From positions 14,075,860-14,139,859 of the forward strand of contig JAGGNK010006448.1 in the NCBI GenBank assembly GCA_017590115.1: a stretch of 64,000 nt of DNA. The letters are read 5' to 3'. Position numbers and translations under genes: made by a program. The DNA is from Montifringilla adamsi (taxonomy: Eukaryota; Chordata; Aves; Passeriformes; Passeridae). Shown here in pieces: positions 28,656 to 43,179 of the stretch. The stretch's first letter is position 1; every line of letters begins with the position of its first letter. The notes under the pieces are model-generated. The model did not search any database. It was not told the origin of the DNA and was given only the letters and a program-made list of their open reading frames with translations.

Positions 28656-29062
28656 TAGAATCATAGACTCATTTAGTTTGGAAGGACCTTTAAGATATTA
28701 AGCCTCACTATTAACCCAGCATTGCCATGTTCACCACCATGTTCCTTGGTGCCAAGTCTATATGTCCTTTATACATTTCCAGGGATGATGACTCTTCCTG
28801 GCCCATTCTGTTTCAATGCTGTCACCCTACCAGTGAAGAAATTTTTTTATAATACCAAACCTAAACCCTCCCTGGTACATCTTGAGGCCATTTGCTCTTG
28901 TTCTGCCATTCATTACCTGGGAGAAGAGGCTGACCCCCATCTGGCTACAGACTCATTTCAAGCAGTTGTAGAGAGTGATAAGGTCCCCCTGAGCCTCCTT
29001 TTCTCCAGGCTGAACAACCCCTGCTCCCTCAGCCACCTCCTATAAGATTTTTTCTCATAAGA
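28656..29062 (-). mobile_element. CR1-type LINE, 5'-truncated 3' end
   Basis: The plus strand opens with TAGAATCATAGACTCATTTA and then a GGAAGGACCTTTAAGAT block, the complement of the 3' end typical of avian CR1. It ends with the CR1-like AGGTCCCCCTGAGCCTCC and CCAGGCTGAACAACCCCTG blocks. This places the element in minus orientation, the same as FGF14. It holds the 3' region only, with many substitutions and no reverse transcriptase, so it is an old dead copy. The open frame at 28722-29045 lies inside it and is not a gene. Confidence 0.9.
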
Positions 29063-32000
29063 TGTGTCAGAGACACATTGCAGAGCAAAGATTCAATTTT
29101 CTTCGACAGCTGAACTTAAAAGCTTTCCTGATTTCAGGTGCAGCAGATTCCAAATATCTCCTAATGCACCAGTCTCATTTTTTCACTGCCACCAGAGATG
29201 CATTACTAAATTTTATAAAATTACAATAATCAAAAGTTGTCATTTCCACATGACAGTTTGTTGAGTTTAGTAGAATGAGTTGAGATTTGTGCAGGTTTAA
29301 ATATATAAATCAGAAAGGCAAAAATACCCAGGAATTATTCTTTTTCATCAGTACTAACAATTTAGTGCACAAATGTAAACTCCTGATTAACAAAAGTATT
29401 AAGTAGTAACCAAAGATAAATAAATCTGTTTCAAATTTTAAAAACTCATTTAAAAGAAAATAAAGGTGTTGATAAAACAGTTACATTTTAATTTAGTATT
29501 CAGTAATGTACAAAATAAAAAGATTTCTTCTTTATATCAGACAGGAAAACATTTGCTGTGAAAAAGTTTGGATCAACCAACTGACTTACAACCTTAAAAA
29601 AAGTAGAAAAGTGAGAATTTTACATAGTAGAACACTATGTATATATATAAATTATTATTTAATCCTTATGCTTTAATATAAATCCTCATTGTCAAACCAT
29701 GTCATTACCCAACACTGTCTAAACAGATTTCTTTACAAATACAAAACTTGTTCACAAAGAAAATGCAGCAAAATGAGATCTGTTAAGTGCAAATTGCATT
29801 TCAGTCCTCTTCATGAAGAAACAATATTACTGGAGAAGCAGGAATCCAAAGGAATATTGATTGAGAAATGGATAATCCCATTGTGAAAAGGAAATAAATA
29901 TATTTCAGTATTTGTTATTAGTTAAGAACATTATTGTTGCTGTATAAAGCAAGATTATAGAGGTTCCATCAGACAAGTGGAAGTTTGTGCTGTTAGTGTG
30001 AATACAATGCCTTATTTACTTAGAAAAATATTTATCTAGAAAAGCACAGATGCACTGGCATTAATTCTTATAGAAGAGCTACAAAAGAATTTTTAATATC
30101 ATAACATATACAGTGTCATTAGCAAATTTTTAACAATTTAAATAGCATTACATTCCTCTTTCACAAAGGGTTGCTGTTTTCACAAACTCCAAAACAAGTA
30201 AGAGCAACACAAGTGAAAAGGAGGCAGCATTACCAAAAAATGTATAATAGAGGGTGTTCTACTTTTTAAATTTATTTATTTTTTAAGAAACTATATACCC
30301 AAGAAATGTGATGAGTTACCAGAAGTGGATTAGTAAGAACTATTTGAACCAGAAATAGCAAGTCATATTAAAGATTAAGTTCTTTCTTTTTTTTGCAGCG
30401 TAACTAATTGCTGCCTGGGAATGCTCTTTAACCAGGGAAGAAATAGCAGATTATTTCCTGTATTTTATTCTACTATATGCACAAACACTTGCATGTTTTC
30501 TTTGTAAGAATACAGTGGGATGGAGAGACAGAAAGAGAAGCAATGCATGGCTGCTTTCATTTCCTGTGATAATTTTTTTCCAAAATCTCCCTGTGAGAAA
30601 GAGAAAAGTCCATTCAGCCTGAAGATTGCAAGGCTTTGTAATGTGTGGTATTAAACACCATTCAGAAATCCTAAGAGTAGCAGCTTGAAAAACTGATTTT
30701 CAAACTGAGACAAGAAAATAATCTCCTGCACTTGAAGAACACAGTCTGAATCTTTTTGAATTCTGAATAAGAGAGTAGTTTCTTCTATCATTGATATGAC
30801 AAAACTATGCCTCTTCACTGAAGCTACTCTCTGCTTATTTTTTGAGTCTGAGGTCAACTTGGGCCACACCTTCAAGGCTTTTTTGTCTTCTCCTCATCTC
30901 TGCTACCCAAGAAAACTTGGAATACACAGAAAGAAAACAAATTATTATGAAGTTACATGACCCCAGGATCTGGGCTTTAAGGAAATCAGCAGAATTTGAC
31001 ACTAATGATACGGGACAATCACAGGAAACTGTGACAGGCAGTCACTCAGCTCAAACCTCTTTGAGGGACTTCAGCACAAACAACTTTGCTTCTCTGGAAC
31101 TTCTCTTTTTTCAAGACTGACTCTAGCAAGAACAAAAAGGCATGGCTAAAACTGGCAAATTCCATTTATTCTACCTAATGCTCCTGGAGGTAAAAAAAAC
31201 AAATCAAAAAACTCCAAACAAAATCAAACTGTTTATCCTACTTAGATTACCCTGACTGTTTTAGAAACACTGTTTAGTCCGGATATTTAGCTACTAACCA
31301 GAAAACAATCAGAAGTATACTCATAGCATTTATGAGAAAATGTGCAGAATCAGTTCAGACCAACTTGATTATTCACTAATAAGGAGTAAATCTTCCAGTT
31401 CTGAATCTTTTGATATTGTAGTGGTGACACACTGAGCAGAGACTACCCAGCCACTCACTGCCACCTACAGAAAATGAAAGTATTCTATAATGTATCACAA
31501 GATTAAAAATACCTGCTAGGTTTTGGAGGAGCTCAAAGTTGGTTCATGTTTTCATGATGCCCAAAAATACCTCAAAAACACTGATAGGGCGTTCAATCTC
31601 TAAATCTAAATTTTATTACAACACAGACTACAACATATAACTTTTAAATATATAACCTGAAAATGAAATTAAAAATCAGAGCTTTATAAGGAATCTCCCA
31701 TTCTATCTAGTGAAATTTTGCAGTGATTCAGTGATCTGGTTTTTTTTACATTTTGCCTCCAGTGCAGCTCCCTCATCATGGACAACTGGCTATGCATCTA
31801 CCACACATACTTTCTTAATGTGTTCAGACTGCAAGCCTTCCTTCCACTGTGTCTCACATCCTGTCTTTCACTCCCTAACTACTGTCCTCTCATTCCTTTA
31901 TTATTTCCCAGCTGTATTCTTTTTCCAGCTGTGCATGTCCAACAATAGCGACTATTCAAGAGGACATAAGAAGATAACCCTCTACCCTGCTGCCCAATCA

Positions 32001-35000
32001 CGTCTTAATTTCAATAACAAAATAGATTTGTAAGCTTAAACAAATGAAACAAATTTTCCTTCAGCCACATATGTCCTTCTTTATAAATTTATAGAAACAT
32101 TCTCTTCAGGCTATGAACTTAACAGAAGATACAAACTCCAACTTCTAGCTACCAGGAAATGCAGTGCAGTCAATAATTTGAGGTTGTATCACAGAGGTAT
32201 ATCAGCCCAAAGATCCAAACCCACCAGCAACTTCTTCAACCATCCAGGCATCAGGTGCATTTTGTAGAGTAGTGAATCAGAGTAAGAACCATGGCAGTTT
32301 CAAATGTGTATTTTCTCTCAAGATGTGTAATACAAAACTGACAAAAAACCCTAAACCAAAATATATTCTTCAAGGCTGCTGAGCCACAACACTTTCCTAA
32401 CTGTGGCTTCTTTCTTCACTGTCTGCTTGGCTAAAAGAGTTAAAAACATCATCATTCCTTCTCAAGTCTGGCATCATCTCTTAATTTCTTACAGATGTCC
32501 AATTATGCGTCAAGATACTAAACGAGGCAAATTCTAAATCTCCTCGTTTGGTGTCTCTCAATAAAGTAACAGGTGACGTTCTTCTAACCACGTATGAACA
32601 TCTCCCCTGAGGCAGTGATCTTTCACTCTTTCAAGATGGAGTAGTGAGAAACACGTAGCTCATTCTGAAGGACAGGCCAAAAATGCACTGAATTAAGTAC
32701 ACCTGAGAGAGCCTACTTATGCACCCAAAACATCTATCATGTGCTCTTCAGACCTGGTCACACTGTGGAGACACTAATGCTCTCTACGCTTTGGACAAGT
32801 CTTTCCCCCCAAGACTCAACTCCAGCCCTGCCAGACTGTTCTGGTTGGACTAGAATTATGGCCAGCTCCAGACAGCTGCTCATTCACTCTTACATTGCGT
32901 TAGGAAACCTACCAAAACCGCAAACATGCAACCATATGGGCACAACTAATATTAAACTAGCTTGCTTAGCATCCTCAACTATCAGCTGCGGAATTTTCTC
33001 ACACCAGAACTTCCACTCCACCCTTCAATTTGGAGCTTGTCCTGAAAACCACTTTACAGAATATACAAGTTTAAAAAGCATGTTTTAAACAGCAATCAAA
33101 AGCAATTTCATTCTCCAGATCCATGTGCTACGGTAACAATGACTTGTGAGAGCCAGTCAAGACTGAGGTGTCTTTCACCAGCACTCAGGAGAGCCAACAG
33201 GTATGCTTCTAGAGAAAAAATTACAACATTTTCTGAGTATTAATATTAAACCTCTTTAAATCTCTTCTATTTCCTGCACATTTATTATACCGACAACTTA
33301 AATGCTATTAGAACCTGAAAGATTACACATACTGAAAAGTAGGAAATTTGTCCCTGGGATTTCCACAGCAACTTCTGCCTGTGCCTGGTGGTGCTGCAGT
33401 GACAGCTCTGCCATCAGCTCAGAGCACGGAGCAGTTGCAACAAGTGCCACGAATTTTATTCTGTGATAATGTCCTAAAGACAGCTCCCAGCTGAATTCTT
33501 CAGATCTCTTTAGCTTCCCAATGCTGGGCCTGAGCTGCCTGGCCTTCCTTCATTTTCTAACCCTCACATGCTCTTACTCAGGCTGTCCAATGAGCAGTCC
33601 AAGGACTGATCTCTGTACCATAAGCAGAGGTGTTGCCAGTGCTCCACCTGTAATCCTGCAAGTGAAATATCGTGTGCCTTCACATCCTAACACATCTCCA
33701 GTGCAGATTTACACACATTTCAAGAGCAACATAACATAGCTGATACATCTAGCACTTCTACTTTTTATCAGGACATAAATTCAAGCTTCTCCAACTCCCA
33801 TAGGTAGTCAGGAGGAGCAAACAAACAGGACATTACTAATTTAGAAAATTATCTGAAATTAATCTACTTCCTTTTCAATGAAGCTCAGTTTGTAGCAGAA
33901 GTCTTGTTTGTTTTTCAGAAACCTTTGAAAAACAAAGGTCTGTGAAACCTGTGAAAACCAAAGGTCTGTTTCTCAACACAAATACAGCAGAAGCATCCAA
34001 GATAACCCTTCAGATTTGACACAGAAGCCCAGCTCCTTTCTCTACACAAAGTTAGGATTAGCCTTCATTATGTCTTATTAAGTTCTTCACTGAATTCTGT
34101 GGCAGCAGCCTCATCAAGTGGGTTTCTAATTATTTCTACCTGTATGCAAAGTGTGGATTTACCAGAGAAGGAAAAGGAAGAATGGGGAAAGAGAAAGCAG
34201 AAGCTCCCAGGATTCTGACTCATGAACTTGTCAGCTTTGTGCTGCCACAAAATCCACCTACCATATTTTTCTCTGTGTATTTTGCAGAAAAACACAACTG
34301 GTCACACCAAAACAAAAAAACTGCCATAAACTCAGAGTTTAAACCCTTTTTTTTTCTCTAACAAATGAAATAGTTTGTTCAATACAAAAACATTAAAACT
34401 ATAAAGTTCAACAGATTGACAGCATGGAAAAAAGACCTGCTTCAAAACTGGGAAAAAAAATTAAACATTGAAAATAGAAGTTTTACTCCAGACTGTTCCC
34501 AGTTCACATCTTTTCCCTGAAAGGAAAAACATGGTTAAAATCTGTGAAGATTCTTTCGTTTCTTTGAGTTCTATATTGCAAAGAAAAGTACCTTGAAATA
34601 TATGCCAAATCATCTATCTAAAGCAGAGGCACATAATTCTTTTCCAGCTGAGTGAACAGGATTGATTCTGAGGCTTCTGGTTCCAGCCTCGTTTTGATGT
34701 ATATGAAAGGACCTGAAATCCTAAGAACTTGTGATAGGTATATCCCATTTAGAAACAAACACACCAAGGAAGCAGAATATTAGTGCCAGATTCAGATTCT
34801 CATAAGAGTAGGACCTATACCCTCTCACTGGGAAAGTGTCATGTCTTGAGAGAGGACAAGTGCCTTCCATAGAATTTGCCTGGCTGCCTCCTGAAATCTC
34901 CAGATGTCCAGCTCTAATGCAAAGAAAACCAAAGCTAGTTTTTAATTTCTGCCTAAAACTGCATCAAAGGTTGCCTCTGTGTTTCTATTTAGTATTCTTT

Positions 35001-36084
35001 AATTTCAGAACACGGTTAGCCATGACTATTTTGAAATATATATTTTAGAGGTCGTAGAGCTATTAATTGAAATTATTGTTCAAGTTCAAAGACAAGCTTC
35101 TTCCATGATATTTAGGTTAAAAAACCTGTATTTTCTACAAGATTTTAAATGTGCCCTATTAATTACAGCATTCTGTGGACTCTAGTGAATATGTTACTCG
35201 GACCCCAGCAGCATGAAGATGGTGAGGATAGCACTGTGAGCAAAGCAGAGAGGGCTCACTCAGGAGAGGAGTGAGGTCAGGCTCCACCTTGGAGGGGACT
35301 GGGCTGGTCCAGAGCACAGGGGTGTGTTCCTAGAGGACCATAAGCACTGGCCTCATATTGTAAAGTCACAGTAAAAAGACTCTGCTGCCAGCAGATTTCC
35401 AGGCCATACCTAAACACAAGGGATTAGAATCACCCTCACTTTACAGACAACAAAATAAAAGAGGATGAACAGTTTGCCCAATGCAGCAGTGCAAATGTGG
35501 ATTTCTGCTTCCTAGTCCAGTAGGTAGATGTCCCTGCCAGGCTATATAGAAGGACTTAATGGGAGTGGAAAAGACACAATTAATAACTGGGTAGACAGAA
35601 AGCACTATTTACAAGCACGTCAGAGGCCCTGAGTTATACATTGCTTGTGTTTGTTTGTGTAAAGCAGCATTAATTCTACTATTGAGGGAAACTGAAGGAT
35701 TTTAAAAGAGGAATTTAAACTGGGGGAAGTGAAGGGGAAAAGGCTTGCCACTCTTAATAAAATAAAAATATGTCAGTGCAAATAGACGTCATTTATTAGA
35801 AACCTCCTATCTGAATAGCAAAATGTCATCTACTGATGAATGCAACTGGAAGGGAAAAAAAGCCCAAAAAAACCTTTGTAAACAGTTTCCAAACAATTTC
35901 AAATCAAACAATTTGCTTCTAAAATTATGTTTTGGTTAATTCATGTTAACTACTGGATACGTGTTGTTCAGAATACATAATTTCTCAGGGGAATTGCCTC
36001 CTCTGAAAAGTCACAAATTCTTTCAATGGCAGTTTTTGCAAACCATAAATAGCTCTAAGACTTTTCTGTAAGTCTTGAGACATT

Positions 36085-36257
36085 TCATAGAATCATAGAA
36101 TGGCTTGGGTTAGAAAGGAATTTAAAGATCATGTAGTTCCAATCAACTGCCATAAGCAGGGGACACCTTCTACTACACCAGGTTGCTCAAAACCCCATCC
36201 AGCCTGGCCTTGAACAGTGCCAGGGATGGGCCACCCACAATTTTTCAGGGCAACCTA
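36085..36257 (-). mobile_element. CR1-type LINE remnant, about 170 bp
   Basis: It starts TCATAGAATCATAGAATGGC on the plus strand, then shows the CR1 blocks AAAGATCATGTAGTTCCAA, GGTTGCTCAAAACCCCATCC and CAGCCTGGCCTTGAACA, ending near CAGGGCAACCT. It has the same orientation as the 28.7 kb copy and is strongly 5'-truncated. It is non-coding and not active. Confidence 0.92.
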
Positions 36258-37538
36258 AATTTAAAGCTGAGTAAATTGGAAATTTGTATGCAAATTACTT
36301 TACATATTATTAGGACAACAGCAAAAATCTAAAATGCTGAAGTTCTCAAAATTTCCTAAATAACCAAACATTACTAAATGCTTCTGGTTTATATCACAGA
36401 ACTGTCTATACTCCAGGCATGCTAAAAGACAATATATTTTAGTGACAAGAGCTATAATTAAGATAATCAGAATATTTTAGATTATAGAAATGGAAAGGAG
36501 ACAACCCCAGGTAAATGGTAGGAAATTTTAGATTTCAAAATATAATTATTACACCCTAAAATATTCCTTGTTTTCAAGAAATCTGTCTCCTCTGTGAGAG
36601 AATAATCCAGTTTTCTCCTCAGCTCTGCTGCCACTGCAGTACAAGGGAAGGCTCCCAGCTCCATCGGGCAGCCTGCTGTCTGTCCAGGCACTGGAAACTG
36701 GGAGGCTGTAAAGAGGAATATAGCTTTGTTTTGGGATCTACAGTAATATTGTGGGTCTTAGCTCTCCTCAGACCTGCTATGCAGTATTTCGGGAAGCAGA
36801 AAATGATGATTTCTAGAGCAGACTCCATGACTAGAGTCATTAGGACTTCTACATCTGATGCAGTCCTCCTTGGCTCCCTTCACAGCTAGTGGACCCATCT
36901 GTTTCAGGGTGTCATGAATTACTTCCTAGAAATAAATACTTTTAATTAATTGCATGTCAGTCAAAATATGAACCTACAAGATACCCAAGTTTTGGTGTCT
37001 CCATAGCAAGAATTTTCATTCAATTAGGTGAACCTAATCCCAAGGGTCTAGAGTAGATCCATGGCCACCTATTCACCAGTTGGAAAACATACTTTGTTTT
37101 TCCTGGAACTTCAGCAGAATCAAAATATCCTAGAACATTCAGATTCAATAGTAAATGACCACAACAAATTATCAATGATGTTTGCAGATGATTGCAAAGA
37201 AACTTGTCTGAGAAAGTTTGTGAGTCATCTGAATCCAGCCAATATGGAAATCCCTTGAAACGTCATCCTTAAGGCAGAGCTTTTTCAAAACTGGACTCAA
37301 AAGGAAATTATTTCCTATCAGGAAGAACAGGAAAAGGTACTAAACAACTGTTTCTGTCCAAATAAATTAAAATTACTACCTTAAAATCAGGATTCCACAC
37401 AAATATGTGACAATGGTTAAACCTCCCCTGAATGACCCACCTGAAGAGTTCTAAGACACTGGAGCAATTCTTTTTTGCTTTTTCTGGCTACAACTACCAT
37501 TGCTCCACACCACCAAACCACCTCTGGTAGTGTCCTGG

Positions 37539-37646
37539 CATTTGTAATAAACATCACCTGTTATCTACAGGTGTAGATAACAGGTGATGTTTATTACAAA
37601 TATAATTGTAAATCTTATTGTAATAAAAGTCACCTGTTATCTACAT
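37539..37646. repeat. Perfect 30-bp-arm hairpin plus a third direct copy
   Basis: The arm beginning ATTTGTAATAAACATCACCT (37540-37569) is matched exactly by its reverse complement at 37572-37601, leaving only a two-base loop. A third, slightly changed copy in the first orientation, ATTGTAATAAAAGTCACCTG onward, stands at about 37617-37645. Such near-loopless palindromes are usually made by template switching during replication. It lies in intron 1. Confidence 0.93.
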
Positions 37647-40600
37647 CAATGTGTTTTGAAAAAGCTTTCCAGACAGAACTAAGCAGAAAATAATGTTCCC
37701 ATTGTAACATACTCTTTTAGGATAAAGCCCATAATAAAGGTTTCTTAAAAATAAAAAATAAAAGTAAGGGAAAAACCTTTCCAGGGTTACTGAAACAGGA
37801 GTAACTATCAGCTTGGCAACCAATGCAGGTTGGGGTTAAAGCATTTTATCTGAGTCAAAGTGAGTAGGAACTCAAGACTTGAAATGTCCATGTGATAGAA
37901 AAGCGTTCAAGCTGTAGAGCTCCTTTTTATGCCCAGGGGTTTAAAAAAAAAAATCATTCTCCAGCCTTAAGGCTGTTTTCTAGCAGACATTTTAACTAAG
38001 CTCTCCTGTTTTGATGGAAGCTTGGCATTTGGCCTAACCTGACAGACCAGTAAAATAGTTTCAGGCAAAACCAACATATCAGTCCAAAAGCTTCTACCAG
38101 AAGGCCAGAAAAAAAAAAGTGCCTTATTTGCCTAGGAAGGAGGATCATGTGTGACAATTTCACTTTACTTGCTCACCATAAAATATGTGGTTAATTCTTT
38201 TCTCCTTTCCTTGATGATGATATAGAGCCCTAAAGAACTGCTCCATTTTTGTGGATTTTGGGTTTTTTGTTTTCTTTCTTTTGAAAAAAGCAATTATAGT
38301 TACAAGCACAAAAAACAAAGCAAAATGCAAAACTAAACATAGTGCAACAGAAGGTCACTTGAAGAAGTCACAAAATCTATTACCCAGATCTCATATTCAT
38401 TAAGGCAGAGTTTCATTACTGCTACAACAGCAGTAGACAATCTCAAAATTAGCACAAACGTGTATGCACATTCTACCCCCTCTAGCACAGGTGACTTACC
38501 ACTGTCATCACTCCTTTGTCACTATGTGAAAGCACAAACCCTTACAAAGCTTATGTTTGGCTGCTAAAAATAAAGCCCAGATAAATGAAGCTAATGTCTC
38601 GAAACATACTCTTTTATCTCAGTTTGCTAAACCAAGGACCATACACATCTCTGCTTCCTAGAATGATGACTGGAACTTTCTAACCTACACAGCTCTTGAT
38701 ATTAAACTTCACATGTTGCTGTACTTCCATATCTGAAGTTCGGCAGGTTTGTTTACATTTGATAGTGCAGCTCTCTGAGAAATGCAATCTAGAAAACCAA
38801 TGCCGTGTACTGAAATCTATCTGGATGTCAAACATGACTCATTTTAGTAAGCACTCAGTAAAATTTCCATCAACAAAATAATTTTAGTTATATTTCAAAC
38901 CAATTCTAATTCTTTATGAGACAAAGAATAGCTTAATCCTTGTTTTGGCTGGGGGATTGGGGGAGGGGGGAGGGTTGGTTTTTTTAAATCTTTCATTCAA
39001 TTAAATCCTTTAAATGAAACAGCATTTATTTCTAATAGGCCACAGCAGTTTAATGAATCCATAGGAATATTTCCTTGTATTCAAAGTGGACATGAACAGA
39101 AAAGAAAGATATTTTTTGATTCACATATGTACTACTTCCAGGACTACTTCTGATGGATTTATTGCCTGGTCTCACAGTCTTGCTTGCTAGTTGCAGTGAT
39201 GAACTCAGAATGAGAAGCAACTTCTGCAGCTTCATGCGCTAAAATGAAAAACTCAGTCTTGAAAGATTTACATAACTTCTGCACTTACAGAAACTAGTGA
39301 AATGGAATCAAAATCTTTGATTTTGTTTACCAAAACCTCTACAAAAGTTGATTGTGGTCATTAGCAGATTCCAAAATTGCAGTCCCAGAACAAACCAGTT
39401 ATATTTTAGTTTCCCTTTACAGAACTGAAATGAATTCCAACTATCTGCCTATTTTAGTAATAGAAAGTTTAAGAAAAACAAGCTCAGCGAAAGACACTGG
39501 GGATACAGGGATGGGCCTGAAGTTCAGCCACAGTACAGCTTGACTTCACTGTCAACCCCACAGCACTGACTGAAATTACATTAATTGCAGTCAGGTTGTT
39601 GGTTGTCACAAAACAACTGTTACTCCCCTTGGTTGTCTTTTAATGCACGAAACTGCAGGATCAGGGCAGATAGCAGGCACTGCAGAAACAATTAAATAAA
39701 AGTTAAAGCCTGAATAATTAATGAACTACTCTTTGAACAAGTCTGGTATATCCACCACAATGTTTAGATCGAACAAGATATGAATGGCACATTTGCCAGA
39801 GTTTTCCCCCCATTCCATCCCTCTCCTTGGGTAATCAGGTGTTTTACCAATATGGTAAGTCAGGATGCATGTGTCAAAACAGGCTTTGACTGAAAATGCT
39901 GTTCTGACAAGATAGAAAACACAGCATGCTTTGCAGTGAAAAACTCCACAAAACCAAACGTCAGTCTGCTTTCCCAAATGACAGAACAGTCATTTTCTGA
40001 ACAGCTTTGTTTAATAAGTTGGTATTGCTACTACTCTGATTTTCAAGCTGAAGCTTTCCAGAAGCCAGAGCAGTTTCCAATGCACTACATCCTTCTGTTT
40101 GGAGCTTCTTAGGGAGAAGACCACAAAAGACTACTACTCTTTTTTTGGGTTTTGAGTAGTCTCAAGGTGTGGACTTAAGGCACCAAACAAAGTGTCTAAG
40201 CTTTGTCACAGCACAGATGACAATAACTGTGGCCTTGTCTACATCAGAGTGTCATATTCTGCTATTCAAGAGTACAAGTGCTCATGGAAACACAGATCCA
40301 ATGCCCCCATACAAAGAGAGAAGAATAAACATAATTACCCTTACAATCAAAATGTGGAAAGCCCAACTGCACCCAGTGTACAAAAAGGCCAAGGTCCAAT
40401 TCATCATGAAAATATTCTCCCAAAGCTCAACAAAGGATACAAAAATAATAATACTGGTATTTCAATAGTTTTCCACCAAAGATACTTTTCTGTTTCCATG
40501 GCAGTAGCCAGTAGAGTCCAAAACAGCATAATTTTCATGTAACTTAGGAAAAAAAATTAAGAAAAAAACCTTCTCAGAGATAAAAATTCAGCCCAATAAC

Positions 40601-43135
40601 CAAATGGAGGCACTCAGGACTCACAGAGCTGTCAACATACTCAAGCCACTGTGCAAGACATTGCTGATATTATGGCAGAAGTGAAGAAACATTTTTTCAC
40701 TTCCTACACAGCTATGACATATCCCTAAAAAAGAACTCAATATGCCACAATCTATTGGACTCAGGATGTGAGTTGTGCCATTAGTCCTCTGGTGTCACAT
40801 CTGAACAGCCCTGGAAAATCAACAGCAAACACCTAAACTGTCCCTATGTAATCACACACATCTGTCTGGAAATCAGTTGGAAAAAACCCCATTGTGCATG
40901 CAAATATTGCACAATCAAAAACTAAATAAAGTAGAATAAAATAAGTAGCAAGTAGTTAAAGACTGTTTCTACATTAGATCATGTTCGTTGTAGTTTGGGT
41001 CATCCTTAATACAGTTGATTGCAACAAAAATACCTCAAAGTAAGCAAAACCTTTTTGCTGCTTCAGGCTCCAAATGCAGCTGGTATCCCCACTATAACTA
41101 GGATCTGAAGTTCTGAAGTTATCACACAACTTATATTCAAAGTTCATTCAATTCAAAGAGAGTGCTTCAAACAACTCTTATTATGTCCTGGATGGATGCT
41201 AATACCAGGATAGAAATAATAAAAAAGCCTAAAAAATACCTTGTCTTTTCAAGTCTGTTTAATCTAGAAGTACTAAGATCTCTAGCCAGGTTGCTCAGGT
41301 ACATTTAACTTTCCCTTTCCATACCTTAACATGATTGAAACTTCTGAAAATTTAGCCAACATTTTCAGTGAATGTTTTTGTAAAAACATCAGCAGAAATT
41401 TTCCACCAGTTCATTCCCCACAACTACTTGTCTTCAAGCCATGTACTACTTACACCTAAACACTCAGCAAAGAGTAGAAAACAGGCTGATCTTCCTTGCA
41501 TCCCTCCCTGTATTTGAAACAAATGCAAACTGTGAAAACCAAAATAACAATACTGTGTGAAGTTGGTAACGAGCTGACAAAATTACAGTTAAGAGTCTCT
41601 AAGCATAAACAATTTTTAAGATGAGATTCACTATGGTCTCCACGGTTCTGACACTGAGGCTGCTTAAACGATTTTTAGCTGTTTTTATTTAAGCTCTGGA
41701 AGTGGAGAGTTTTAATTACTCATGTCCTGAATTGTTGACTGTTTATCTCTGACAAATTTTGAACACAACTTGCTCACTAATATCCATTGACCTAAAAACA
41801 TACAACAACCAGTAATTCAACAGAACTGTTTGCTTAATGGTGCCAGTTAATTTCAACCATTATGTTTGCAACATAAACCGCTGCTAAACAGGATGATGAT
41901 TGATTGATTGAATTATACTGAATACAATAAGTGGCCCTGAGATGGTTATTGGCTTGATCCAATCACTTGGTCATCACAACAATGAGATAGAAATGACTAT
42001 TCATACCTTGGTTTAATTGCAACAAGATTATTCAGTCTTAACCTGCACTGATTTCTGTAAATTTCACCTATGAACACCTGATGAGTCTGTTTCTCTCTTG
42101 ATAGAGAAAAACACTTTCAAAACAAAAACTCTGAGAGTGCTGATAAACCCTTCTAAAATAGAGAACTAGAGACTACAGCTAATGGGAATGGTTTAGTTTT
42201 TCTTCCTTTCTGTGCTTTGGATTCAATTATCTTATCTTTACTGTGATATTCACTGTTTCCAAAGAAAGATGGCTGCTTATTAGTAGCATTCAGGGTTTCC
42301 AAAGTGTTATAATGCATATAAACCTGAGCCATCAACTATTTTTGCATTTTTTTGCTCATTTTACATAGAACTTGCAATGTAATACTTGTTATACAGAGCA
42401 GCACATATTAATTTTGCAAAGATTCCCCAAATCGTGCATTACATCAAACAATCTCATTTTAGGATAGTAACATCACAACCTTACAGTTGTTTAGCACATA
42501 TAAGCAACTTAGACAACAGAATTAATTTACATATACCAAAGTGCTAAAATGCTATAGTTCTTAGTTGCACATAAATTGCAAATTTGGGGACATATGACTT
42601 GAGAGCTGAAATTAAAAAACTTTTATTTCTTTTTCCTTAAAGATTTCCTCAAAAAGTCATTACTGAAGCTCTGTGGAAGCAGGTTTCTCATTTGTTTAGC
42701 AAAAGTCTGTGGATACATAAACTAGAATGACATCTATTTCTACTTTGTCAGAAAACTAAAATATAACTGGAAACAATAGTGAAGTTGGCTTTATCAATCT
42801 AATGACTTGAAAAGTTCAGCCATACACTAATCTCTGCACAAAAAAAAACCCAAAGAAACAAAAAGAAAAACAAACAAACCTGTTCTCAGAATTCAGACTG
42901 TTATTTTAAGCAAGCCCAAGCTATGTTAATAAGGAGATTAAGACTGTGGTCTTGATTTTTTTATTTTTTGTGAAAGATGCGTAAGTAATATGTGCAGCAG
43001 TCTCTGTTTGGAGCTTGTGATAAACACAAAACTTGATTATCCAAAGTAAGAGCAAAAGAAAGTAGATACAAAGTAAGATCCAAAGAAAGAATAAAAGTGT
43101 TCAGATGAAAAAATTACTTGCTTGGTAGTAACAAC

Positions 43136-43179
<44 letters not shown>
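43136..43179. repeat. (TGA)n trinucleotide microsatellite, about 14 units
   Basis: An uninterrupted TGA/GAT run on the plus strand ((ATC)n on the FGF14 sense strand), in intron 1. Confidence 0.95.

Noticed and set aside
28722..29045. 107-codon frame on the plus strand
   Set aside because: It lies inside the complement of a CR1 3' end, which is non-coding.
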